Assembly (NCBI RefSeq): GCF_003362805.1
Contig: NZ_QNQT01000005.1
Coordinates: forward strand, 1 to 64,000
DNA length: 64,000 nt
Direction of reading: 5' to 3'
Source: Neobacillus piezotolerans
GTDB lineage: Bacteria > Bacillota > Bacilli > Bacillales > Cytobacillaceae
In this document: positions 15,690-24,978 of the stretch, one piece after another
Layout: every line of letters starts with the position of its first letter
Position numbering within the stretch: the stretch's first letter is position 1
Notes under the pieces: model-generated
What the model was told of the DNA's origin: nothing
What the model saw: the letters and a program-made list of their open reading frames with translations, nothing else
The model's database searches: none
Program-made: the position numbers and the translations under genes

Positions 15690-16561
15690 ATGAATACACT
15701 ATGCCGATCGTTGCCGGATTGGTATCTGGGACATTAGCGAGAATATATATGCTCAGATCGGATTATAGACAGTATCCGACCTACCTTCATGGCCGCATTG
15801 TCCATATATCGGTCGGGTTTATTGCGGCCGGCCTGGGTGCTGTTGCGATACCTTCCATAATGGAAAAGGAATTCACCGCAGTCACCTTCCTAGCATTGGC
15901 TGCTACGCAATTCAGGGAAGTGAGGAACATGGAAAGAAATACCCTTACTGTAATGGATGGGTATGAGCTTGTGCCAAGGGGCAGCACGTATATTGAAGGT
16001 ATTGCCATCGCTTTCGAAAGCCGGAATTACCTCGTTATTTTAACGGCGTTTTCCGTAACCCTCGCCTATTTGGCAGCGAATTTCATCATAGCCGTCATTG
16101 TGGCAATCGCCGGGCTACTCCTTTCCAAAGTTTTGATGTCCGGGGGGACAATCAAAAGGCTTGCGTATATTGAATATGTAAAACCGCATTTCGATGGAGC
16201 CGGCCTATATGTCGGATCCATTTATATTATGAATATAGGCCTTCCTGAAAGAAGAAAGGAAATTTTGGAGAACGGAATGGGTTTTATCCTTACGCCAAAG
16301 AATGCAAATTCAAAAATAACAATAGCCAATCTGGGGCAGCGGCAGGCTATTTTACACGATGTTTCAACCGCATTGGGCGTATACAGGGATTCAGGTACTC
16401 CTGCCCTCGTCCCCCTTGCAAAAAGGGATTTGAAGGACGGCAGGCTTGGCGTGTTTGTTTTGCCGCATGTGAATGATCCTGAAAAAGCAATTGATGTTAT
16501 CGGCGCGGTCCCCGCCCTCGAGAATGCGATCCGGATGCCAGCGAAAAAGGGAAAGCCTTAA
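15686..16561 (+). CDS. yphB: YIEGIA family membrane protein (YphB)
   Basis: A 291-residue protein containing the literal YIEGIA signature at about residues 102-107. Hydrophobic segments lie at about 5-20, 43-60, 118-135 and 138-150; the C-terminal half is soluble. It is conserved in spore formers and linked in B. subtilis to spore formation; the molecular role is unclear. I use ATG 15686, which overlaps the yphA stop, instead of an upstream in-frame start inside yphA. A weak ribosome site suggests translational coupling. The small partner gene follows 18 nt later. Confidence 0.85.
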   Translation: MNEYTMPIVAGLVSGTLARIYMLRSDYRQYPTYLHGRIVHISVGFIAAGLGAVAIPSIMEKEFTAVTFLALAATQFREVRNMERNTLTVMDGYELVPRGSTYIEGIAIAFESRNYLVILTAFSVTLAYLAANFIIAVIVAIAGLLLSKVLMSGGTIKRLAYIEYVKPHFDGAGLYVGSIYIMNIGLPERRKEILENGMGFILTPKNANSKITIANLGQRQAILHDVSTALGVYRDSGTPALVPLAKRDLKDGRLGVFVLPHVNDPEKAIDVIGAVPALENAIRMPAKKGKP

Positions 16562-16579
16562 AGGAGGGGGAATAATGGG

Positions 16580-16765
16580 ATGAACATTGAAAAATACATA
16601 CTCGCTGTCGTCACGACAAAGATGGAAAGCGTTTCGGGAGGTGCCTGTGTATTCCATTGCGAATCGGCCCAAAAAATGGACCAGGTCGCCTCAACCCTTG
16701 AAGCGATACTTGATGGCATTGCCCATTCGCTTTCGGAGGATACATACATCATTGTCAAGCATTGA
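16580..16765 (+). CDS. Capping complex subunit for YIEGIA protein (YpzH-like)
   Basis: A 61-residue protein starting MNIEKYILAVVTTK, containing GGACVFHCESAQKMDQVA and ending TYIIVKH. Size, sequence character and position directly after yphB match the short protein annotated as the YIEGIA capping-complex subunit (YpzH in B. subtilis). Start ATG 16580 follows AAGGAGGGGG. It is soluble with mixed alpha/beta character. A partnership with YphB is inferred from family knowledge and the operon. Confidence 0.75.
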   Translation: MNIEKYILAVVTTKMESVSGGACVFHCESAQKMDQVASTLEAILDGIAHSLSEDTYIIVKH

Positions 16766-16807
16766 CAGATGGATGTTTTCATTGCGCTATTGACATATCA
16801 TTGATAC

Positions 16808-16813
16808 TATAAT
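16808..16813 (+). promoter_or_regulatory. Consensus -10 upstream of der
   Basis: A perfect TATAAT lies at 16808-16813. A perfect TTGACA (16791-16796 region) lies only 12 nt upstream, which is too close to pair with it, so the real -35 is unclear. A hairpin begins about 10 nt downstream. Confidence 0.35.
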
Positions 16814-16821
16814 TAAGTTAA

Positions 16822-16850
16822 GCCCTTCCACATGCCTGAAGGGTTTATTT
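16822..16850 (+). terminator. Terminator between YIEGIA operon and der
   Basis: CCCTTC pairs with GAAGGG over a 9-nt loop, followed by TTTATTTTAT. Confidence 0.6.
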
Positions 16851-16925
16851 TATAGAGTGGAAGCATCTGGCGGCAGGCAGGATATAAAGCCGCCGATTTA
16901 AAATGTGAAGTTAAGGGTGAGTTGA

Positions 16926-18236
16926 ATGGTGAAACCAACTGTTGCGATTGTCGGACGCCCAAACGTAGGCAAATCAACGATATTTAATAGGATTGTCGGT
17001 GAAAGGATTTCGATTGTCGAAGACATTCCCGGCGTTACCCGGGACAGAATTTACAGCTCGGCCGAATGGCTGACGCATGATTTTAATATTATTGATACGG
17101 GAGGGATTGACATCGGCGATGAACCGTTCATTGAGCAAATCAGGCAGCAAGCTGAAATTGCCATTGAAGAAGCCGATGTGATCATCTTTTTGGTAAATGG
17201 CCGTGAGGGGGTTACCGCGGCGGATGAAGAAGTCGCGAAAATTCTCTATAAAACAAAAAAGCCTGTCGTACTGGCTGTAAACAAAATCGATAATCCGGAA
17301 ATGCGGGCGGATATATTCGACTTTTACGCGCTAGGTTTCGGCGAGCCGTTCCCAATATCGGGTTCCCACGGGCTTGGTCTTGGCGACCTCCTTGATGAGG
17401 CGGCGAAGCATTTTCCGAAATTCGAAACGGATGAGTACCCGGAAGACGTCATTAAATTCAGCCTTATTGGGCGGCCGAATGTCGGCAAATCTTCCCTTGT
17501 AAATGCCCTTCTTGGTGAAGAACGTGTAATTGTGAGCGATATCGCTGGAACCACTCGTGACGCAATCGACTCCATGTATGTGTACGATGGCCAGGAGTAC
17601 GTGATTATCGATACCGCTGGGATGAGGAAAAAAGGGAAAGTTTATGAAAGCACTGAAAAGTACAGTGTCCTCCGCGCATTAAGGGCCATTGAACGTTCGG
17701 ATGTCGTCCTTGTCGTGTTGAACGCCGAGGAGGGAATCATTGAGCAAGATAAGAAAATCGCAGGCTACGCCCACGAAGCTGGCAGGGCAGTTATCATTGT
17801 CGTGAATAAGTGGGACGCAATCGAAAAAGACGAGAAGACGATGAAGGAATTCGAAGAGAAAATCCGTGATCATTTCCAATTCCTTGATTACGCCCCGATT
17901 GTTTTCCTATCGGCTAAAACCAAAAAACGTGTCCACACGCTTCTCCCAGTCATCAATATGGCGAGTGAAAACCATGCCATGCGTGTGCAGACAACAATCC
18001 TTAACGATATTATCATGGATGCCGTAGCAATGAATCCGACGCCTACAGATAACGGGAGAAGGCTGAAAATCTATTATGCGACCCAGGTGGCTGTCAAGCC
18101 GCCGGCGTTTGTGGTGTTTGTAAACGATCCGGAATTAATGCATTTTTCGTATGAAAGGTTCCTGGTAAACAGGATAAGGGATGCTTTTGGTTTTGAAGGC
18201 ACTCCGATCAGGATATATGCCAGGGAAAGAAAATAA
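16926..18236 (+). CDS. der: Ribosome-associated GTPase Der (EngA)
   Basis: A 436-residue tandem GTPase needed for 50S ribosome maturation. The first G domain has GRPNVGKST (residues 10-18), DTGG and NKID; the second has GRPNVGKSS (near 182), DTAGMRKK and NKWD. A KH-like C-terminal domain (about 350-436) ends the protein. Length is normal. Start ATG follows TTAAGGGTGAG. gpsA follows after 22 nt, the usual Bacillus pair. Confidence 0.97.
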   Translation: MVKPTVAIVGRPNVGKSTIFNRIVGERISIVEDIPGVTRDRIYSSAEWLTHDFNIIDTGGIDIGDEPFIEQIRQQAEIAIEEADVIIFLVNGREGVTAADEEVAKILYKTKKPVVLAVNKIDNPEMRADIFDFYALGFGEPFPISGSHGLGLGDLLDEAAKHFPKFETDEYPEDVIKFSLIGRPNVGKSSLVNALLGEERVIVSDIAGTTRDAIDSMYVYDGQEYVIIDTAGMRKKGKVYESTEKYSVLRALRAIERSDVVLVVLNAEEGIIEQDKKIAGYAHEAGRAVIIVVNKWDAIEKDEKTMKEFEEKIRDHFQFLDYAPIVFLSAKTKKRVHTLLPVINMASENHAMRVQTTILNDIIMDAVAMNPTPTDNGRRLKIYYATQVAVKPPAFVVFVNDPELMHFSYERFLVNRIRDAFGFEGTPIRIYARERK

Positions 18237-18258
18237 ACAACAAAAGGTAGTGATCTGA

Positions 18259-19287
18259 ATGGAAATTGCAGTTCTGGGAGCAGGCAGCTGGGGAACGGCC
18301 CTTGCCTTGGTCCTTGCCGATAATTCACACAAAGTGAGGCTTTGGAGCCATAATCCGAAGCAGGCAGTGGAAATCAATTCAGTTCATTCAAATGAAAAGT
18401 ACTTACCCGGTATTAAAATGCCAGAAGCCATCGTTGCCACATCTTCAATAGAGGAAGCGCTGGAAGGCATGGATACAGTTATCCTTGCCGTTCCTACAAA
18501 AGCAATCAGGGAAGTGTGCGGAAAAATTCGGGATATAGGGAAGAAGCCGCTCACAATTGTCCATGTCAGCAAGGGGATCGAGCCGGATTCTTTACTTCGA
18601 ATATCGGAAATGATTAAGGAGGAGTTGCCGGCGGAACTGATAAACGCCATAGTAGTCCTTTCGGGTCCAAGCCATGCGGAGGAAGTTAGCCTGCGACATC
18701 CTACCACTGTGACAGTATCTTCGGAGAACATGGATGAGGCGGAAAGGATTCAAGATCTCTTCATCAATCATAATTTTAGGGTATACACAAATCCCGATGT
18801 AATTGGGGTGGAGATTGGCGGGGCATTAAAGAACATTATCGCCCTTGCGGCTGGTATAACGGATGGCCTGGGGTTTGGCGATAATGCGAAGGCTGCCTTG
18901 ATGACAAGGGGTTTGGCTGAGATCGCGCGGCTTGGAGTCAGGATGGGCGCCAATCCGTTAACTTTTTCCGGCCTCGCTGGTATTGGGGATTTAATCGTTA
19001 CTTGTACTAGCGTCCATTCAAGGAACTGGAGGGCGGGAAACCTCCTTGGAAAGGGCAGGACGCTTGAAGAAGTCCTTGAAAACATGGGGATGGTTGTCGA
19101 GGGCGTCCGCACAACGAAAGCCGCCCATCAGCTTGCGTCCAAGTATGAGGTGGAAATGCCCATTACCGAAACCTTGCATAAAGTACTTTTTGAGGGGCTT
19201 CCAGCGAAGGAAGGCGCTGAATTATTGATGGCTAGGGTAAGGACTCATGAGATGGAAGATTTGACGAATATCCTTAATGATCAATAA
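18259..19287 (+). CDS. gpsA: NAD(P)-dependent glycerol-3-phosphate dehydrogenase
   Basis: A 342-residue enzyme that reduces dihydroxyacetone phosphate to sn-glycerol-3-phosphate, the backbone for phospholipids. The dinucleotide site is [11 protein letters not shown] (residues 6-16). Catalytic Lys and substrate residues lie in [14 protein letters not shown] (near 190) and the conserved [14 protein letters not shown] (near 240). Start ATG follows AAAGGTAGTGATC. Same operon as der. It supplies the substrate route for which PlsC is also encoded in this window. Confidence 0.97.
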   Translation: MEIAVLGAGSWGTALALVLADNSHKVRLWSHNPKQAVEINSVHSNEKYLPGIKMPEAIVATSSIEEALEGMDTVILAVPTKAIREVCGKIRDIGKKPLTIVHVSKGIEPDSLLRISEMIKEELPAELINAIVVLSGPSHAEEVSLRHPTTVTVSSENMDEAERIQDLFINHNFRVYTNPDVIGVEIGGALKNIIALAAGITDGLGFGDNAKAALMTRGLAEIARLGVRMGANPLTFSGLAGIGDLIVTCTSVHSRNWRAGNLLGKGRTLEEVLENMGMVVEGVRTTKAAHQLASKYEVEMPITETLHKVLFEGLPAKEGAELLMARVRTHEMEDLTNILNDQ

Positions 19288-19409
19288 AACGGGAAGGATT
19301 AATTCATAAACGTGGGCGATTGGCGATGCATTTATTTTTTTGCTGCATACAATGCAACGAAACAAACTGGTAACGTGAACGTAGTTTGGGTATCTTAGTC
19401 ACTTTCTTT

Positions 19410-19437
19410 GAGCAGGGAAACGCCCCCTTGCTCTTTT
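19410..19437 (+). terminator. Terminator of der-gpsA
   Basis: GAGCA-GGG pairs with CCC-TGCTC (short internal bulge), followed by TTTTCTTTT. Confidence 0.65.
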
Positions 19438-19462
19438 CTTTTTGCCTTTGCTCCCGTTTGCT

Positions 19463-19490
19463 TTCACCCTTCCGCGGGCTATGATATAAT
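19463..19490 (+). promoter_or_regulatory. Candidate sigma-A promoter of yphE-yphF
   Basis: The -35 TTCACC (19463-19468) and a perfect -10 TATAAT (19485-19490) are separated by 16 nt. An extended TG element precedes the -10. Confidence 0.6.
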
Positions 19491-19517
19491 TACTCTCGGT
19501 AAAAGGGGGGATGTGCT

Positions 19518-19718
19518 TTGTCACCGGCTTTAATGAAAATGTGGGTTTCTTTGGCCGCAATGGGCTTCATGTTTGTTTCAATTATTTCGATCTATCTGAG
19601 CAGATATAAATTAAAAGGCGTTTTTCGCGTCATTACAGCCTTATTTGCGTATGCATTAATGATAGTATCCGGTATTATCATATTCCTCGTTGTAATGAGC
19701 GGACCTACAGGAGAATAG
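19518..19718 (+). CDS. yphE: YphE-like two-helix membrane protein (DUF2768)
   Basis: A 66-residue protein with two hydrophobic helices (about residues 8-27 and 37-58) joined by a short basic loop (SRYKLKG). Size and location before yphF match YphE of B. subtilis. The start is TTG at 19518 behind AAAAGGGGGGATG. yphF follows 5 nt later. Function unknown. Confidence 0.75.
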   Translation: MSPALMKMWVSLAAMGFMFVSIISIYLSRYKLKGVFRVITALFAYALMIVSGIIIFLVVMSGPTGE

Positions 19719-19723
19719 CGAAT

Positions 19724-20455
19724 ATGATTAAAGAAGGTTTTTCAAAAATGAAAATTGCAAGGCTGGCTTTGCCGGTTTTAATGATCATGCTCCTAGGCGG
19801 CTGCATGTATCCGAGCGATGAGCTTGCCAAAAACCAGATTCCTTATAAAGATCAGCTTGAAATAGTCCAGGCTGCCGTTGATAGCTTCCAAAAGGATAAC
19901 GATGGAATCCTGCCCATCAAAACAAAGGAAGCCGATACTCCAATCTATGAAAAGTATGTAATTGATTTTTCGAAGATTTCTCCTCGTTATTTGCAGGAGC
20001 CGCCAGGGAATGCGTTTGAAAACGGCGGAATCTTTCAATATGTCCTTATCGACGTGGAAACAAACCCTACAGTAAAGCTTTTGGATCTTCGGATTGCGGA
20101 CCAAATCCGCGAAGTAAAAATGAGAATCAGCGCGAACGGCTATCCGCCATTTAAGGAGGTACTGGCTAAAAATGTGTACTCGCTTGATTTTTCCAAGCTG
20201 GGGTACAAAAACCCTCCTTACGTGGTAAGCCCATTCACGCAGCATAATCTCTCGTTCGTCATGGGGCCAAAGGGTGAAATTTATGTGGATTATAGCAGTG
20301 ACCTATACCAGTTCCTGCAAAAATCATCCCGGCATTTCAAATCTGGCGAGGACATACGCTCGGTTCTGACCGATGAGTCAATGTTTGTGCCGGCATATTC
20401 ACTTCCTTATACGATCGATCAAGAAACCGGTGAGCCGGTTTTTATGGAAAGTTGA
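19724..20455 (+). CDS. yphF: YphF lipoprotein
   Basis: A 243-residue predicted lipoprotein. A basic N-terminus and hydrophobic stretch lead into the lipobox LGGC (Cys at residue 27). The mature part has no known catalytic motif. It matches YphF, found between gpsA and spoIVA in B. subtilis. Two starts are possible: ATG 19724 (behind AGGAG) and ATG 19748 (behind AAGAAGG, giving a shorter signal peptide); I chose the first. It ends in a strong terminator. Function unknown. Confidence 0.8.
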   Translation: MIKEGFSKMKIARLALPVLMIMLLGGCMYPSDELAKNQIPYKDQLEIVQAAVDSFQKDNDGILPIKTKEADTPIYEKYVIDFSKISPRYLQEPPGNAFENGGIFQYVLIDVETNPTVKLLDLRIADQIREVKMRISANGYPPFKEVLAKNVYSLDFSKLGYKNPPYVVSPFTQHNLSFVMGPKGEIYVDYSSDLYQFLQKSSRHFKSGEDIRSVLTDESMFVPAYSLPYTIDQETGEPVFMES

Positions 20456-20506
20456 CGGAATGCTACTAAAATAGTAAAAACGTCTTTTTGCGTGATAAAC
20501 TGTCAT

Positions 20507-20551
20507 AACCCTTCTCCTGATTAATATATTTACAGGAGAAGGGTTTATTTC
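20507..20551 (+). terminator. Terminator of yphE-yphF
   Basis: AACCCTTCTCCTG pairs perfectly with CAGGAGAAGGGTT over a 13-nt AT-rich loop, followed by TATTT. Confidence 0.85.
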
Positions 20552-20639
20552 ATTTCCCGGCAACCAGGGATAAAACCGGTTGAAGCACATTGAAAATCGG
20601 CAAACCGACAGGAGGTAAAAATAAATATACTCGCGATAT

Positions 20640-20669
20640 GCATAATTCAATAGGACAACATCATAAACA
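20640..20669 (+). promoter_or_regulatory. Candidate sigma-E promoter of spoIVA
   Basis: The -35 GCATAAT (20640-20646) and -10 CATAAACA (20662-20669) lie 15 nt apart and fit sigma-E well. spoIVA is sigma-E controlled in B. subtilis. The placement gives a leader of about 60 nt to the TTG start at 20738, and argues against an upstream start at 20669. Confidence 0.55.
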
Positions 20670-20737
20670 TGTACTGTCCAACAATACCTAAAATGGATAC
20701 GATTATCCCACTTATTCTAGGATCGGGAGGGGATCTC

Positions 20738-22216
20738 TTGGAAAGGGTAGATATTTTTAAGGATATTGCCGAACGGACTGGCGGCGATATTTATCTCGGA
20801 GTAGTCGGGGCGGTAAGGACCGGCAAATCCACTTTTATCAAAAAGTTTATGGAGCTGGTTGTCCTGCCCAATATGAGCAATGAGGCGGATAAGGCAAGGA
20901 CGATGGATGAATTGCCGCAAAGCGCGGCTGGAAAAACGATCATGACCACCGAGCCGAAATTTGTCCCTAATCAGGCTGCCGCCGTCTATGTGGATGAAGG
21001 GCTTGAAGTTAATATCCGGCTGGTTGACTGTGTCGGTTACACAGTTCCCGGAGCCAAGGGGTATGAGGATGAAAATGGGCCGAGGATGATTACAACCCCC
21101 TGGTATGAAGAGCCTATTCCCTTCCACGAAGCCGCAGAAATCGGTACCAGGAAGGTTATCCAAGAACACTCCACAATAGGCGTGGTTATTACCACAGACG
21201 GGACGATTGGTGAAATCCCGCGGACATCGTACCTTGATGCGGAGGAAAGGGTCATCAACGAGCTGAAGGAAGTAGGCAAGCCTTTCATCATGGTTGTGAA
21301 CAGTGCCCAGCCGCATCATCCGAATACGGAAGCGCTCCGGTCCAGCCTCGCGGAGAAATACGATATACCCGTAATCGCGATGAGCGTGGAGGGAATGCGC
21401 GAATCGGATGTATTGAATGTCCTAAGAGAAGCGCTCTATGAATTCCCGGTACTTGAGGTGAATGTAAACCTTCCAAGCTGGGTTATGGTTTTAAGGGAGA
21501 ATCACTGGCTGCGCGAAAGTTATCAGGAAGCGGTCAGGGATACCGTGAAAGACATAAAGCGGCTGAGGGATGTCGACAGGGTTGTACACCAATTCAGCGA
21601 TTTTGATTTTATCGAAAGGGCGGGGCTCGCGGGAATTGAGATGGGCCAGGGGGTCGCCGAAATCGACCTTTATGCGCCGGACGAACTGTATGATGAAATC
21701 CTGAAGGAAATCGTCGGCGTTGAAATCCGAGGCAAGGACCATCTTCTTGAGCTTATGCAGGATTTCGCGCATGCCAAGGCGGAGTACGACCATATTTCGG
21801 ATGCGCTAAGAATGGTAAAACAGACCGGGTACGGAATCGCTTCTCCAACCCTTTCGGATATGAGCCTTGAAGAACCCGAAATCATCCGCCAGGGCGCCCG
21901 CTTCGGCGTGAGGCTGAAAGCGGTTGCCCCTTCAATCCACATGATCAAGGTCGATGTGGAATCCGAATTCGCGCCGATTATCGGCACAGAAAAACAAAGC
22001 GAAGAGCTTGTTCGTTACCTAATGCAGGATTTCGAGGACGATCCGCTTTCCATCTGGAATTCGGATATATTCGGAAGAAGCCTCAGTTCGATTGTCAGGG
22101 AGGGAATCCAGGCGAAAATCTCCCTGATGCCGGAAAACGCGCGTTATAAGTTAAAAGAAACGCTCGAAAGAATTATAAACGAGGGGTCTGGAGGATTGAT
22201 TGCCATCATCCTATAG
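20738..22216 (+). CDS. spoIVA: Stage IV sporulation protein A, coat basement-layer ATPase
   Basis: A 492-residue morphogenetic ATPase that polymerises on the outer forespore membrane and anchors the spore coat. The Walker A motif GAVRTGKST is at residues 24-32 and VRLVDCVGYT-type switch sequence follows (about 95-105). The C-terminus ends GGLIAIIL, the region needed for membrane targeting. The start is TTG 20738 behind GGGAGGGGAT, giving exactly the B. subtilis length; 23 upstream in-frame codons are excluded because they overlap the promoter. Confidence 0.97.
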   Translation: MERVDIFKDIAERTGGDIYLGVVGAVRTGKSTFIKKFMELVVLPNMSNEADKARTMDELPQSAAGKTIMTTEPKFVPNQAAAVYVDEGLEVNIRLVDCVGYTVPGAKGYEDENGPRMITTPWYEEPIPFHEAAEIGTRKVIQEHSTIGVVITTDGTIGEIPRTSYLDAEERVINELKEVGKPFIMVVNSAQPHHPNTEALRSSLAEKYDIPVIAMSVEGMRESDVLNVLREALYEFPVLEVNVNLPSWVMVLRENHWLRESYQEAVRDTVKDIKRLRDVDRVVHQFSDFDFIERAGLAGIEMGQGVAEIDLYAPDELYDEILKEIVGVEIRGKDHLLELMQDFAHAKAEYDHISDALRMVKQTGYGIASPTLSDMSLEEPEIIRQGARFGVRLKAVAPSIHMIKVDVESEFAPIIGTEKQSEELVRYLMQDFEDDPLSIWNSDIFGRSLSSIVREGIQAKISLMPENARYKLKETLERIINEGSGGLIAIIL

Positions 22217-22275
22217 GGCTGGCAAAAAGCGATTCCAGGGTTTTCCTCCCTCCTTCATAAATAAAATGCAATCGA

Positions 22276-22301
22276 AGAGGCTTACTGGCCTCTTTTTTTT
22301 T
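22276..22301 (+). terminator. Terminator of spoIVA
   Basis: AGAGGC pairs with GCCTCT over a 6-nt loop, followed by eight T. Confidence 0.8.
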
Positions 22302-22535
22302 ATTTACTCTCACATAATGTTTCAACTAACAATCTAGAGGGAAAAATCCAAGAGAAATAGACTGAGTTTCGACATTTTTCTCGCCGGATGGATAAAAAGT
22401 GAAAAGATTTCCACTATTTACGGTAATATTCTTGATTAGAACAATTGATTGTGATAATCTTTTAACAGAATTAGCCTTACGAAGCACGAAGCCTTTATTT
22501 CATTGGGTTTTCTTTTAGTTTTTTTATAAAAACAA

Positions 22536-22564
22536 TTGAAATCCTTCAAGGCTTGCTATATGAT
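22536..22564 (+). promoter_or_regulatory. Candidate sigma-A promoter of hbs
   Basis: The -35 TTGAAA (22536-22541) and -10 TATGAT (22559-22564) lie 17 nt apart, both five or more of six matches. The resulting leader is about 110 nt, with a hairpin ATACGC-TTCC-GCGTAT at 22582-22597. Confidence 0.65.
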
Positions 22565-22680
22565 TAGCCTTGTCAATTAAAATACGCTTCCGCGTATAGA
22601 ATTGATGAAATTTGTTTAGAAATGTAGATAAGTAACGTATTCTACTCACTGGGCAAATTATTTGGGAGGAGGTGAATGGC

Positions 22681-22953
22681 ATGAACAAGACAGAACTTAT
22701 CAATGCGGTAGCAGAGGCTAGCGAACTTTCAAGGAAGGACGCTACCAAAGCGGTTGATGCTGTTTTTGATTCCATTTTGGAAGCTCTTAAAAATGGCGAC
22801 AAAGTTTCTTTGATCGGATTCGGAAACTTCGAAGTTCGTGAACGCTCCGCTCGCAAGGGCCGCAACCCGCAAACCGGCGATGAGATTGAAATCGCTGCCA
22901 GCAAGGTACCTGCATTCAAACCGGGCAAACAACTCAAAGACGCTGTGAAATAA
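22681..22953 (+). CDS. hbs: HU-type DNA-binding protein HBsu
   Basis: A 90-residue histone-like protein, the main nucleoid protein in Bacillus. It has the full HU signature: [14 protein letters not shown] at the start, [21 protein letters not shown] with the DNA-binding arm, and [11 protein letters not shown] at the end. Start ATG 22681 is chosen behind GGAGGAGGTGAATGGC; an in-frame GTG 9 nt upstream falls in that site. The operon stands alone, with a long leader and strong terminator suited to high expression. Confidence 0.97.
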   Translation: MNKTELINAVAEASELSRKDATKAVDAVFDSILEALKNGDKVSLIGFGNFEVRERSARKGRNPQTGDEIEIAASKVPAFKPGKQLKDAVK

Positions 22954-22978
22954 TTACATAGAAATGTGCTTTGGGCGC

Positions 22979-23009
22979 AAAAAGCCATGGAGGAATCCAT
23001 GGCTTTTTT
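22979..23009 (+). terminator. Terminator of hbs
   Basis: AAAAAGCCATGGA pairs with TCCATGGCTTTTT over a GGAA tetraloop, followed by T. Confidence 0.9.
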
Positions 23010-23066
23010 CAATTCCTCCAGAAACGGCGGGTATAATCGGGTACATGATAATAAAAGCATTTCATT

Positions 23067-23096
23067 TTGCCTGCATTAAAATGGTTATGCTAATAT
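23067..23096 (+). promoter_or_regulatory. Candidate promoter of folE-mtrB
   Basis: TTGCCT is followed 18 nt later by TAATAT, with an extended TGC before it. It lies about 45 bp upstream of folE. Moderate match; positions approximate. Confidence 0.4.
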
Positions 23097-23134
23097 GAAG
23101 AAGACTTGCATGATAACAGTAGGGGGTTAAGCTG

Positions 23135-23701
23135 ATGGCAACCGTAAATAAGGCCCAGATAGAGGAGGCTGTTCGTTCCATCCTCGAAGCAATCGGGGAG
23201 GACCCAACCCGAGAAGGGCTTTTGGATACACCAAAACGAGTAGCAAAAATGTATGAAGAGGTTTTTAGCGGGCTGAACCAGGATCCCGGTGAATATTTTG
23301 AAACGATTTTCGGGGAAGACCATGAAGAACTTGTCCTTGTAAAGGATATTCCTTTCTATTCAATGTGTGAGCATCATTTGGTTCCTTTTTTTGGTAAAGC
23401 GCATGTCGCCTACCTTCCGAGAAACGGAAGGGTTACTGGCTTAAGCAAGCTGGCAAGGGCAGTCGAAGCGGTCGCGAAACGGCCCCAGCTCCAGGAGAGG
23501 ATCACATCCGAAATTGCGAACAGCATAATGGAGAAACTCCTGCCGCACGGAGTAATGGTAGTCGTTGAAGCGGAACATATGTGCATGACGATGCGCGGTG
23601 TAAAGAAACCGGGATCAAAAACGGTAACATCCGCGGTCCGGGGGATTTTTGTGGAAAACGCAATCGCCAGATCGGAAGTATTATCTTTTATTAACAACTG
23701 A
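23135..23701 (+). CDS. folE: GTP cyclohydrolase I FolE (MtrA)
   Basis: A 188-residue type I GTP cyclohydrolase that makes dihydroneopterin triphosphate, the first step to folate. The zinc and catalytic residues are present: [18 protein letters not shown] (near residue 75) and [17 protein letters not shown] (near 147-163). Length is normal. Start ATG follows AGTAGGGGGTTAAGCTG. mtrB follows after 22 nt; the pair mtrA-mtrB is the standard Bacillus operon. Confidence 0.97.
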   Translation: MATVNKAQIEEAVRSILEAIGEDPTREGLLDTPKRVAKMYEEVFSGLNQDPGEYFETIFGEDHEELVLVKDIPFYSMCEHHLVPFFGKAHVAYLPRNGRVTGLSKLARAVEAVAKRPQLQERITSEIANSIMEKLLPHGVMVVVEAEHMCMTMRGVKKPGSKTVTSAVRGIFVENAIARSEVLSFINN

Positions 23702-23723
23702 TTCGGAGCCGGAGGTGACGGAC

Positions 23724-23960
23724 ATGGAAAAAAAGGAGCAACAAGCAGTGGACTTTATTGTTATAAAGGCGATTGAAGATGGCGTAAGCGTCATAGGCCT
23801 GACAAGAGGTACGGATACAAGGTTCCATCACTCGGAAAAATTGGACAAAGGTGAAGTCATGATTGCCCAATTTACGGAACATACCTCGGCAATGAAGATT
23901 AGGGGTAAAGCGACCATTCTAACGAGTGTGGGGGAAGTGGAAAGCGGGTCCGGGAAATAA
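23724..23960 (+). CDS. mtrB: Tryptophan RNA-binding attenuation protein TRAP
   Basis: A 78-residue TRAP subunit that forms an 11-mer ring and, with tryptophan bound, grips G/UAG repeats in trp leader RNA. Core residues are conserved: [37 protein letters not shown] and [13 protein letters not shown], including the Lys-Lys-Arg RNA contacts. Start ATG 23724 is chosen behind GGAGGTGACGGAC rather than upstream in-frame starts within folE. No trp biosynthesis genes are in this window, unlike B. subtilis. Confidence 0.96.
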   Translation: MEKKEQQAVDFIVIKAIEDGVSVIGLTRGTDTRFHHSEKLDKGEVMIAQFTEHTSAMKIRGKATILTSVGEVESGSGK

Positions 23961-23970
23961 TATTCCATCC

Positions 23971-24005
23971 AGAACGGTTTCATGCGGCCGTTCTGTTGTT
24001 TTTTT
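23971..24005 (+). terminator. Terminator of folE-mtrB
   Basis: AGAACGG pairs with CCGTTCT over a 10-nt loop, followed by GTTGTTTTTTT. Confidence 0.75.
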
Positions 24006-24064
24006 ACAAAAAAAACGGCTGGCCTTTATTATTTTGTGAAACTTCCCCATAAAAAAATGATTTA

Positions 24065-24073
24065 TGATATAAT
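24065..24073 (+). promoter_or_regulatory. Candidate extended -10 promoter of hepS-menG-hepT
   Basis: TGATATAAT gives an extended -10 with a perfect TATAAT (24068-24073). No clear -35 lies at the right distance. It sits about 105 nt before hepS. Confidence 0.5.
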
Positions 24074-24178
24074 GATGTCTGCTATGTTTAGGGCAAATAA
24101 AAGGATCAGCCGATTGGTTTTGCATCCTCCCGCCCAAGAGTGCTGGCGCATCTTAGGCATACCCCGGGGTGATTAAAA

Positions 24179-24973
24179 GTGCAGGATATGAACAGCAAAA
24201 TCGCAGAAATAAAGGGTATTATCGAGAAAAAGGTCCTTCATCCCTATCTGCTAAAATACATTCAAGTCCCCATTATAGATGATGACAAGCTTATGTTGCT
24301 TGTTTCTGCTATGGAAGGACTTGACTTGACTGACCGGGAAAGGGAAAACTATGCCCTTACAGCTATGCTTGTGCAAATTGCCCTGGACATTCATGAACAT
24401 GTTTCGAATACACAGTCCCTGGCCGGCACGAAGGTTCGGCAGTTGACCGTCCTTGCTGGCGATTATTACAGTGGCCTATATTATAAGCATTTGGCCGAAT
24501 CTGACGATATTTTGATGATTCGCTCTCTTTCTAAAGCTATTAAGAGAGTAAATGAACATAAAACATTGTTTTATCAGAAAGAGTTCAATACTGTTGGAAT
24601 GCTTTTTGAGAGTATAAAAAACATTGAGGCGTCGATTCTCGCAAAATTCTCCGGCTTTTTCGGCAAGGATGCGTGGATTCCTTTCATGGAAAGCCTCCTC
24701 CTTTTAAAAAGGCTCCTTAAGGAAAGAAATGATTATTTGCGTGATGGGATTTCCCCTTTTTTTGAAGCTTTGGGTGCAATCGTTGAAACCTCGCTGGCGC
24801 CTGGCGGCAAACAAAATTCCGATACCCTTGTCGATTTCCTTGACCATGAACTTGTTTCGCTGAGGCTTGAACTGAAGGCAAGGATGGATGCGTTAGAAAA
24901 CATCAACACCTCAGTAAGAGGCAGGGTGGAAGAATTGCTAGGTGAAATTAAAATATTCGTGGAAGAAGGTTAA
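24179..24973 (+). CDS. hepS: Heptaprenyl diphosphate synthase component I
   Basis: A 264-residue small subunit of heptaprenyl diphosphate synthase, which works with HepT to make the C35 side chain of menaquinone-7. It is all-helical and lacks Asp-rich motifs, as expected. Conserved elements include DIHEHVSN and [17 protein letters not shown] start at GTG 24179 behind GGGGTGAT; ATG 24188 is an alternative. The order hepS-menG-hepT is the standard Bacillus menaquinone cluster. Confidence 0.9.
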   Translation: MQDMNSKIAEIKGIIEKKVLHPYLLKYIQVPIIDDDKLMLLVSAMEGLDLTDRERENYALTAMLVQIALDIHEHVSNTQSLAGTKVRQLTVLAGDYYSGLYYKHLAESDDILMIRSLSKAIKRVNEHKTLFYQKEFNTVGMLFESIKNIEASILAKFSGFFGKDAWIPFMESLLLLKRLLKERNDYLRDGISPFFEALGAIVETSLAPGGKQNSDTLVDFLDHELVSLRLELKARMDALENINTSVRGRVEELLGEIKIFVEEG

Positions 24974-24978
24974 GCATC

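Larger units (their letters stand above)
22217..22680. other. spoIVA-hbs intergenic region
   Basis: This 464-bp gap holds the spoIVA terminator (22276-22301), the hbs promoter (22536-22564) and a leader hairpin (22582-22597). About 230 AT-rich bp between 22302 and 22535 contain no convincing gene; TTGATT near 22432 followed by TAATCT could be a second, weak promoter. Confidence 0.5.

Noticed and set aside
22954-23009. Pairing of the hbs 3' end with its ribosome site
   Set aside because: The CCTCC that could pair with the Shine-Dalgarno lies beyond the terminator T-tract and would not be in the transcript; the remaining complementarity is short.
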